The notes beneath the pieces were generated by a model, which was not told where the DNA came from, ran no database searches, and saw nothing but the letters and a program-made list of their open reading frames with translations. A DNA stretch of 64,000 bases from Thioalkalivibrio sulfidiphilus HL-EbGr7 (GTDB lineage Bacteria; Pseudomonadota; Gammaproteobacteria; Ectothiorhodospirales; Ectothiorhodospiraceae), in assembly GCF_000021985.1 (NCBI RefSeq), contig NC_011901.1, positions 434,001-498,000 on the forward strand, given 5' to 3'. This document shows positions 53,112 to 59,711 of the stretch, in pieces. The position numbers and the translations under genes were made by a program. Each line of letters opens with the position of its first letter. Position 1 is the stretch's first letter.

Positions 53112-53780
53112 ATGAGCCTGCTGCGGGACTTCAAGGCCGAGCGCATCATCGCGCGCCTGCTGGACCCCCGCGAGCGGGTGGGTACTGCCGAGGATCGCAA
53201 GCAACTGGTTTCCAAGCTGCGGGGCCTGGGCGACACGGGTGTGAATAAGCTCATCCATGCGCTTGGCCACGCGGCTCGCGATGACGTGCCGCGCATCTCC
53301 GAGCTTCTGGTCAGGCTGCTGGATAACGCCAGCCTGCCGGTGTTCTCCGAGGCCCTGGCGGACGGCAACTCCCAGTCCGTATCGCGGGTCACGGATGTCC
53401 TGTGTCGCGGTACCGGCTTCGATCCCAACCGTCTCATGTCGGCCTTCGGCGATCCCCGTATCCCCAAGAGTGCGTTGATCCAGGTGCTCTCTGTCCATCG
53501 CAAGCGTCTGGATGCCGGTGCGCTGTTACGTTACGCCTATACCTTGGAGCCCACCGACCGCAACGCCCTGATGAAGCTGGTCACCGAGGTGGCCGATGAG
53601 TCGCTGGTACCCGAGCTGCTCAACCGGGTCTCGGGCAAGGATCCGGTGGTTCGCATGCAGATCGTGCGCATTCTGGGACGATTCCAGACCCCGGAGGTGG
53701 TGGAGGCCCTGCAGCACCTGCTTGAGGATCCCGACAAGGGTGTGCGCCAATCTGCACTGGAGGGCCCTCTCGGCCCATGA
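53112..53780 (+). CDS. HEAT-repeat protein kinase, N-terminal fragment (frameshifted)
   Basis: 222 residues from the ATG at 53112. All-helical, with HEAT-like repeats (GDTGVNKLIHALGHAARDDVPRISELLVRLL, LVPELLNRVSGKDPVVRMQIVRIL). It stops at 53778-53780 just after VRQSALEG. The sense continues in the +1 frame at 53764: removing one G of the GGG at 53762-53764 gives SALEALSAHDARLDLEK without a break. The full protein would be 802 residues (53112-55521). Confidence 0.75.
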   Translation: MSLLRDFKAERIIARLLDPRERVGTAEDRKQLVSKLRGLGDTGVNKLIHALGHAARDDVPRISELLVRLLDNASLPVFSEALADGNSQSVSRVTDVLCRGTGFDPNRLMSAFGDPRIPKSALIQVLSVHRKRLDAGALLRYAYTLEPTDRNALMKLVTEVADESLVPELLNRVSGKDPVVRMQIVRILGRFQTPEVVEALQHLLEDPDKGVRQSALEGPLGP

Positions 53781-55521
53781 CGCCCGGCTCGACCTGGAAA
53801 AACTCTGCAAGCTGCTGCGTGACCGGGACATCAAGGTCCAGGAACAGGCCATCGAGACCATCATCCAGCGCAATGACCCGGAAACCATGAAGTACCTGTC
53901 TGCGGTTCTCCATGACGAGGCGGAGCACGCCCGCCGGGCAGCCGTGGAAGTACTCAACAAGATCGGCAGTGCCGCTGCCATCAAGGAGTTACTGGAATCG
54001 GTCAAGGACGCCGACTGGTGGGTGCGTGCACGTTCCGCGGATGCACTGGCCAAGATCGGTGGACCCCGGGTGGTCAAGGCGGTGGTGGAACTGATCAAGG
54101 ACGATGACGAGTTCATTCGCCGCTCCGCCATCGAGATCCTCAATTCCACCCGGGACGAACAGGCCATCAGTCACCTCATTGATGCCCTGGACGATTCCGA
54201 CTGGTGGGTGCGAGAGCGTGCCGTGGATGCACTGGCCAACATCGGCAACAAGGCCGCTACCCCGGCCCTGGTGCGCATGCTCAAGCGCGACGAGAAGGCG
54301 GTGCCGGTGGTGCTGCGGGCACTTGCCAAGCTGGGCGACGAGCGGGTCATCCACGCGGTACTGGAGCAGCTCAAGCGCCCAGTGCCCGAGATCCAGCTGG
54401 AGGCATTGCACACCCTGGGTGAGCTGGCCGGTTCCGAGAACGCCGCCGGGATCTGCGAGGTCATCGTCAAGTACACCGATAAGGCCGCCTCCGAAGTACG
54501 CGAGGCGGCGCTGGAAGTGCGCGACCGTCTGCAGGACAAATTCTCTGCCGCAGCCTCCCTGACGCGCATGGTGTCCAAGCCTGCGTCCGCCCATGCGGAT
54601 GAAACCCTGGCCATGTCCATGCTCCAGAACCCGGACGAGGCTGCCCGCATACCGGCTCCGGCACCGCAGTCCCTGGCCAACCTGGACATCAATCGGCTCC
54701 AGCCGGGTGAAATGATCGGAGACCGCTACCGCTATGTGCGCCGTGTCGGACGCGGCGCCTTCGGCACCGTGCTGCTGGTGGAGGATGAGGTGATCTCCGA
54801 ATCCCTGATCCTCAAGGTGCTGCATCCGCAGATGGCCTCTGACGAGGACATGATCAAGCGTTTCGTCCAGGAGATGCGCCTGTCGCGCAAGATCACCCAT
54901 GAGAACGTCATCCGTATCTATGACTTCCTCAACATCCAGGGGCTGCTGGCCATCTCGATGGAATACTTCCCCTCCAGTACCCTGGCCGTGTCCCTGGAGC
55001 CGCGTGAGCCGCTGCCTGTCGAGGCCGCCCTGCGCTATGCCCACGACATCGCCAAGGGCATGGCCGCGGCACATGAAACGGGCGTGGTGCATCGCGATCT
55101 CAAGCCGGGCAACGTGTTGATCAACAACCGCGGTGTGCTGAAGATTGTAGACTTCGGCGTTGCGGCTGCCCGCGCCGCCGGCGACCAGCAGTTGACCCGC
55201 ACAGGCATCCTCATCGGCACGCCCAAGTACATGTCACCGGAGCAGGTGCTGGGCAAACCTGTGGATGCCCGATCCGATATCTATGCTCTGGGCATCATGA
55301 TGTACGAGATGCTCGCGGGTACCTTGCCCTACTCCGGCGAGGACCAGATGGCCGTGATGTATCAGCATGTACAGGGCAAGGCCCGACCGGTGAGCGAGGT
55401 CAACCCGAATGTACCCAGAACACTGAGCGCGGTGGTGGCAAAGATGATGGCCCTGTCTCCCGAGGACCGTTACCAGAACATGGAGGAGGTCCGCCGCGCG
55501 CTGGCGGGGTTCATCGACTGA
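53764..55521 (+). CDS. HEAT-repeat/serine-threonine protein kinase, C-terminal part (frameshifted)
   Basis: 585 codons in the restored frame. HEAT repeats (about 53.8-54.6 kb: ADWWVRARSADALAKIGG, SDWWVRERAVDALANIGN) and a linker precede a complete kinase: glycine loop GRGAFGTVLLVE, lysine ILKVLHP, catalytic HRDLKPGNVL, metal site DFGV, SPEQ. No membrane segment. Its stop overlaps pilT by one base (TGATG), so it is translationally coupled to the pilus ATPase. If not restored, translation may restart at an internal ATG such as 53887. Confidence 0.8.
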   Translation, partial: ALSAHDARLDLEKLCKLLRDRDIKVQEQAIETIIQRNDPETMKYLSAVLHDEAEHARRAAVEVLNKIGSAAAIKELLESVKDADWWVRARSADALAKIGGPRVVKAVVELIKDDDEFIRRSAIEILNSTRDEQAISHLIDALDDSDWWVRERAVDALANIGNKAATPALVRMLKRDEKAVPVVLRALAKLGDERVIHAVLEQLKRPVPEIQLEALHTLGELAGSENAAGICEVIVKYTDKAASEVREAALEVRDRLQDKFSAAASLTRMVSKPASAHADETLAMSMLQNPDEAARIPAPAPQSLANLDINRLQPGEMIGDRYRYVRRVGRGAFGTVLLVEDEVISESLILKVLHPQMASDEDMIKRFVQEMRLSRKITHENVIRIYDFLNIQGLLAISMEYFPSSTLAVSLEPREPLPVEAALRYAHDIAKGMAAAHETGVVHRDLKPGNVLINNRGVLKIVDFGVAAARAAGDQQLTRTGILIGTPKYMSPEQVLGKPVDARSDIYALGIMMYEMLAGTLPYSGEDQMAVMYQHVQGKARPVSEVNPNVPRTLSAVVAKMMALSPEDRYQNMEEVRRALAGFID

Positions 55522-56615
55522 TGGCACGCATCAACGCATTCCTGAAGCTGGGCCGCGAGCAGGGTTGTTCGGACCTTCACCTGGCGGTGGGTGTGCCACC
55601 CATGCTGCGCATGAATGGGGACCTGATGCCCATCAAGTTCCGAGATCTGGGCGAGCGGGAGTTGGAGGCCTACGTGCTGGAAATCCTCACGCCGACTCAG
55701 CGCAAGCGTTTCCGTGATGGCGAAGACCTGGACTTCTCCTACGTGGCCGAAGAGGTGGGTCGTTTCCGGGTCAATCTGTTCCGCAAGGCCACCGGGGTGG
55801 GTGCCACCTTTCGTCACGTGCCTGCCACCGTGCCCCAGCTGGATGAGCTGGGTCTGCCGTCGGTGGTGCATGAACTCATCGAGCATCATCAGGGCATGGT
55901 GCTGGTCACCGGCTCCACCGGCACCGGCAAGTCCACCACGTTGGCCGCCATCATTGACCACATCAACAACCGCCGGGCTGTGAACATCCTGAGCCTGGAG
56001 GATCCCATCGAGTTCGTGCATCACAGCAAGAAGGCCCAGGTCATCCAGCGGGAAGTGGGAACCCACGTGCAGAGCTACGCCGATGGCCTGCGCGCGGCGC
56101 TGCGTGAGGACCCTGATGTGATACTGGTGGGCGAGCTGCGCGATTCGGAATCCATTACCATGGCCATGATTGCCGCCGAGACCGGTCACCTGGTGCTCGG
56201 AACCCTGCACACCACGTCTGCAGTGAAGACCATCGACCGCATTCTCGACGCCATCCCCATCGAATTGCGCGAGCAGGGCAAGACCTTCCTGTCCCAGAAC
56301 CTCCATGGTGTGCTCACCCAGAACCTGGTCAAGAAGGCGGATGGGCGAGGTCGCCAGGCCGTGGTGGAGTCTCTGGTGGTCACCCGGGCCATCGCCAAGA
56401 TGATCATGACCGACAAGGTGCACCAGATCCCCTCCCAGATGCAGACCGGGCGAGACCGGGGTATGCAGTTGTTGGATCAGGCGCTCATGGAGGCCCTGGA
56501 GAAAAAGCTCATCGATCCCGATGACGCTTACCTGCATGCCAACGACAAGAAGGCCTTCCAGCGTTTTGTCACCGATGCCTCGTTGCTCCCCAAGATCAAC
56601 CTGGCGGGCGGATAA
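55521..56615 (+). CDS. pilT: PilT/PilU-type twitching-motility ATPase
   Basis: 364 residues. Walker A GSTGTGKSTTLA (about 130-141), Asp box and Walker B ALREDPDVILVGELRD, His box TGHLVLGTLHTTSA. The N-terminal PAS-like part (CSDLHLAVGVPPMLRMNG) is typical. It powers type IV pilus retraction. Which of the two paralogues is the true PilT is not settled by sequence reading alone. Confidence 0.88.
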   Translation: MARINAFLKLGREQGCSDLHLAVGVPPMLRMNGDLMPIKFRDLGERELEAYVLEILTPTQRKRFRDGEDLDFSYVAEEVGRFRVNLFRKATGVGATFRHVPATVPQLDELGLPSVVHELIEHHQGMVLVTGSTGTGKSTTLAAIIDHINNRRAVNILSLEDPIEFVHHSKKAQVIQREVGTHVQSYADGLRAALREDPDVILVGELRDSESITMAMIAAETGHLVLGTLHTTSAVKTIDRILDAIPIELREQGKTFLSQNLHGVLTQNLVKKADGRGRQAVVESLVVTRAIAKMIMTDKVHQIPSQMQTGRDRGMQLLDQALMEALEKKLIDPDDAYLHANDKKAFQRFVTDASLLPKINLAGG

Positions 56616-56621
56616 ACCGAT

Positions 56622-57692
56622 ATGAAACGCGTCGATGCGCTGCTGACCCGCATGGTGGAAATGGATGGCTCCGACCTGCACATGATGGCGGGCGATCCGC
56701 CCCGGGTACGTGTCTACGGGGAGCTCAAGCCCATTGAAGAGGCACCCATGAGCGCCGAGTCAGTCTCCGATGCCCTGGCGGAGATACTGCCGGATCATTC
56801 ACGGCTTGTCTTCGAGCGGGAAGATGGCGCCGATTTCGCCTACGAGATCCCGGGGCTGTCACGATTCCGGGTCAACATGCTGCGTCAGATCAACGGCATC
56901 GGCGCGGTGTTTCGCGGCATCCCTTCCCGCTCCCTGAGCCTGGATGATCTGGGGCTTCCACCGGTAGTCTCCAGCCTGAGCATGCAGCGACACGGCATGG
57001 TCCTGGTCACCGGCAAGACGGGCTCGGGTAAGACCACCACGCTTGCGGCCATCGTCGATGACGTCAATGCCCGTCGCAAGGGCCACATCATCACCATTGA
57101 AGACCCCATCGAGTTCATCCATGAACGCAAACGCTCGCTGATCAGCCAGCGCCAGGTGGGGCTGCACACGCCAAGCTTCTCCAGTGCCTTGCGCTCGGCG
57201 CTGCGCGAGGATCCGGATGTCATTCTGGTGGGTGAGATGCGCGATCTCGAGACCATCAGCCTGGCGGTGACTGCCGCCGAGACCGGTATCCTCGTGCTCG
57301 GAACCCTGCATACCAGCGGAGCGGCCTCCACGGTGGACCGCATCATCAACACCTTCCCGGCACAGAAACAGGCGCAGATCCGCACCATGCTCTCCACCTC
57401 CCTGCGTGGCGTCATCTCACAGCAGCTGGCGCGGCGCGCCGACGGCAAGGGCCGCGTGGCGGCCATCGAGATCCTGGTGAACACCCCGGCGGTCTCGAAT
57501 CTCATTCGCGAGGGGCGTACCGAGCAGCTGGAGAGCACCATGCAGAGCGGTGCCCTGGTGGGCATGCAGACCATGGACTCGGCCCTGCGCCGGCTGCTGG
57601 ATGCGGGCACCATCACCGGGCGGGAGGCCTACGAGAAGGCCATCAGCAAGGCGGAGTTCGAGACCGTGCGCCACGAGGGTGTAAAGCGCTGA
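56622..57692 (+). CDS. pilU: Second PilT/PilU-type twitching-motility ATPase
   Basis: 356 residues. Walker A GKTGSGKTTTLA, Walker B LREDPDVILVGEMRD and His box ILVLGTLHTSGA. It begins MKRVDALLTRMVEMDGSDLHM, close to PilU-type proteins. It starts six bases after the preceding stop and ends before a bidirectional terminator. The pair should act together in retraction, with the upstream kinase as a possible regulator. Confidence 0.86.
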   Translation: MKRVDALLTRMVEMDGSDLHMMAGDPPRVRVYGELKPIEEAPMSAESVSDALAEILPDHSRLVFEREDGADFAYEIPGLSRFRVNMLRQINGIGAVFRGIPSRSLSLDDLGLPPVVSSLSMQRHGMVLVTGKTGSGKTTTLAAIVDDVNARRKGHIITIEDPIEFIHERKRSLISQRQVGLHTPSFSSALRSALREDPDVILVGEMRDLETISLAVTAAETGILVLGTLHTSGAASTVDRIINTFPAQKQAQIRTMLSTSLRGVISQQLARRADGKGRVAAIEILVNTPAVSNLIREGRTEQLESTMQSGALVGMQTMDSALRRLLDAGTITGREAYEKAISKAEFETVRHEGVKR

Positions 57693-57725
57693 GCGAGCGG
57701 GCCATGCCTGTGGAGTCAGTAAACG

Positions 57726-57751
57726 AAAAGACCGGCCAAGGCCGGTCTTTT
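57726..57751. terminator. Bidirectional intrinsic terminator between pilU and the anti-sigma gene
   Basis: AAAAGACCGGCC-AA-GGCCGGTCTTTT: a perfect 12-bp stem with A and T tails on either side. It serves the rightward pil operon and the convergent leftward sigma operon. Confidence 0.88.
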
Positions 57752-57782
57752 CGTGTGTATCGCCTTTCGAGAGCTTGAACGA

Positions 57783-58538
57783 CTACGTGCGCACGTAGAC
57801 CCAGCCGTCCTGGAGCCGGTCGATGATGTGATCCACGGCGGACTGGGTGGTCTTGGTGCCGGTGATCAGGCGGGTGCGTACGCCCTGGCGCTGCAACACC
57901 TCCATGGTGTTCTGGCAGGCGATGAAGTGGACGTTCTCGTGGCGCTCCGTGAGCAGGCGGATGCGCTCCACCTGGGTGGAGACCTCCTCGCGGAACAGGC
58001 CCAAGCCCTCGGAGTTGGCCACCACCTCGATCTCCAGACCCGGCCCCGGATAGACGGCCAGCAGTTTCTCGGCACGGTCGAGCACCTCGGCGAAGCGATG
58101 CTCGCCGCCCTGGCTCACGTGCAGCACGAACTTGTTGTGTTGGGCCTGGCGCGGCTCGATGCGCACGCCGTTGACTACGGCAGCGGGTTCGGGGCCCTGG
58201 ATGTGCGCCACGTAGGCCTCGGGCTTGTGGCGATCGATGCTGTCGGGGATCAGCAGGCCGGCGGCGAAACCGATACCCAGCAGCACGGCCGCGGCGGCCA
58301 TGGAGGGGAAGCGCATCGCCCGGCGCATGGGGTGTTCACGCCGTCGGCGCGGCGGCTCCGCGCTGGTGTAACCGTGATGCACCAGGGTCTTCACGTGGCG
58401 CAGGCTGCAGGCGACGCCGCGCAGTTCCTCGTCCTCGCGCAGACGGCGCAGGATCTCCCGGCGTGCGGCGCTGTCCAGTTCCCCGTCCACCAGAGCGTTC
58501 AGGGTGTGTTCGTCGCCACCGATGTGTGATTTGTCCAT
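57783..58538 (-). CDS. Membrane anti-sigma factor with C-terminal DsrE-like domain
   Basis: 251 residues from the ATG at 58538, which overlaps the sigma gene stop (TGATG). Residues 1-55 look like an anti-sigma domain (LNALVDGELDSAARREILRRL), but without the usual HxxxCxxC zinc motif. One membrane helix lies at about 77-98 (MAAAAVLLGIGFAAGLLI). The rest is a DsrE/DsrF-like fold in the periplasm (NKFVLHVSQGGEHRFAEVLD, GLEIEVVANSEGLGLFREE, VHFIACQNTMEVL) with the conserved Cys. An anti-sigma with a sulfur-relay-type sensor is unusual. Confidence 0.75.
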   Translation of the reverse strand: MDKSHIGGDEHTLNALVDGELDSAARREILRRLREDEELRGVACSLRHVKTLVHHGYTSAEPPRRRREHPMRRAMRFPSMAAAAVLLGIGFAAGLLIPDSIDRHKPEAYVAHIQGPEPAAVVNGVRIEPRQAQHNKFVLHVSQGGEHRFAEVLDRAEKLLAVYPGPGLEIEVVANSEGLGLFREEVSTQVERIRLLTERHENVHFIACQNTMEVLQRQGVRTRLITGTKTTQSAVDHIIDRLQDGWVYVRT

Positions 58539-59095
58539 CACTTGACTCTCCAGAGTTTCGGCGCTTCCTGGTTCCCGGCGGGCGATTGCACGGACTCCAG
58601 GGTCTCTCTCAGGGCCCGCCTTGCGCGGCTCAGACGGCTCATCACCGTGCCCAGGGGTATTTCCAGGACCTGGGCCACTTCCGCGTAGCTCAGTCCCTCC
58701 AGGTCCACCAGGGTGACCACTTCCCGCTGCCCCATGGGCAGGGCGGCCACCGCCTGACGCACCTGGAACACGATTTCGTCCTGTGTGTGCTCGTACTCCG
58801 GGCAGCGATCACAGACGAACTGAATATCGTCCAGGGGGACCTGGGGCTTGAGGCGTCGCAGGTGTTCGCGCCAGCAGTTGTGCAGGATGGCGAACAGCCA
58901 GGCGTCGACCCGCTCCGGGTCCCGCAGTTGTTGGTGTTTGCGCAACGCCCTGGCCAGGGTCTCCTGGGCAAGGTCGTCGGCCAGCATCTCATCACCGCAC
59001 CAGGACAGCGCCAGCCGGTACAACCGGATGCGACTCTCCTTGAGCCGCTGCTGCCAGGCACGGGATCCTCCCCCGAACAAATGGGTCCAGCTCAT
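58538..59095 (-). CDS. ECF-type RNA polymerase sigma factor
   Basis: 185 residues from the ATG at 59095 with AGGAGGG upstream. Region 2 (RLYRLALSWCGDEMLADDLAQETLARAL) and region 4 (LPMGQREVVTLVDLEGLSYAEVAQVLEIPLGTVMSRLSRARR) are complete; region 3 is missing, as in ECF factors. It carries CDRCPEYE between the domains. The anti-sigma gene follows with TGATG overlap. An autoregulatory-looking promoter lies at 59192-59219. Confidence 0.9.
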   Translation of the reverse strand: MSWTHLFGGGSRAWQQRLKESRIRLYRLALSWCGDEMLADDLAQETLARALRKHQQLRDPERVDAWLFAILHNCWREHLRRLKPQVPLDDIQFVCDRCPEYEHTQDEIVFQVRQAVAALPMGQREVVTLVDLEGLSYAEVAQVLEIPLGTVMSRLSRARRALRETLESVQSPAGNQEAPKLWRVK

Positions 59096-59191
59096 GTATC
59101 CCTCCTGATGGGCAGCCGTGTTGTGGTTGGAATAATTGGACACCTGCCCGGGTGAAACCCCGAATGGCGGGCGCACGGCTGCATGTTCGTA

Positions 59192-59219
59192 AAGATGGTT
59201 CGAGTCAAAAATTTATTCC
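59192..59219 (-). promoter_or_regulatory. Putative ECF promoter of the sigma operon
   Basis: On the minus strand: GGAATAAAT, 12 bases, CCATCTT. The same two words with the same 12-base gap appear on the plus strand at 59287-59314. The sigma ATG lies about 97 nt downstream. Identical word pairs divergent from a sigma gene suggest autoregulation by that sigma factor. Confidence 0.65.
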
Positions 59220-59286
59220 ATCGTCACGGGTGAGTCACCCGGTTTCGCCCTGAATGAGGTTTTTTGCATCAATTTTCCATGAACCC

Positions 59287-59314
59287 GGAATAAATCCTCT
59301 CCGGGACCCATCTT
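59287..59314 (+). promoter_or_regulatory. Second putative ECF promoter, divergent
   Basis: GGAATAAAT at 59287-59295, 12 bases, CCATCTT at 59308-59314, matching 59192-59219 in all 16 conserved positions. A transcript starting near 59320 would run right to the terminator at 59643-59670. Confidence 0.65.
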
Positions 59315-59319
59315 ACAGG

Positions 59320-59670
59320 TCGCTAACAAGCGAGGCAGGGAAGCCCGAACCTCTCTTCCCGGGGTGTTGTAACCCCAGACAAGAACACAGTTTACGCCGG
59401 ATTTCATGGCAGGCGCCTTCGGGCCATCGCCCAATCCGGCAAGCACATCGGCGGTGACACGCCGGTGTCGGGATGCGGCAAATCGTGGTGGCCGTATCCC
59501 GGGCACGCGGCCGGTCAGGGAATCACCGGTCGCTGCAAGCGGGGCACGGCGCAATGCGCCGACGCTCCAGGCCAGGTGCGGTTCCACAGTAGATCCGTAC
59601 CTGTCCGAATGGTGTTTTGCGGGTGTATCCCCTCTGAGATTGCCCCGGCCTTCGGGCCGGGGTTTTTTTT
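59320..59670 (+). ncRNA. Candidate ECF-controlled non-coding RNA, about 350 nt
   Basis: Between the rightward promoter and a strong terminator I find no ORF with a convincing ribosome site; the longer frames run through the terminator into glnE. The DNA is GC-rich with many local inverted repeats, for example GCGGTGACACGCCG around 59450 and ACCGGTC...GGCCGGT around 59510. Both suit a structured RNA. It fits no riboswitch or housekeeping RNA I know; a long glnE leader is the alternative. Confidence 0.4.
59643..59670 (+). terminator. Strong intrinsic terminator upstream of glnE
   Basis: CCCCGGCC-TTCG-GGCCGGGG followed by eight T residues. It ends 41 bp before the glnE start, with no protein gene upstream on this strand, which implies either a non-coding transcript or a glnE leader. 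Confidence 0.9.
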
Positions 59671-59711
59671 GCTCACTTGCGGGGTTGCGGGGTGGTCCGT
59701 AATCTGCCCCC

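Noticed and set aside
59320-59670. Cobalamin or other known riboswitch ahead of glnE
   Set aside because: I looked for the B12-box and other familiar conserved cores and found none; left as an unclassified RNA candidate.
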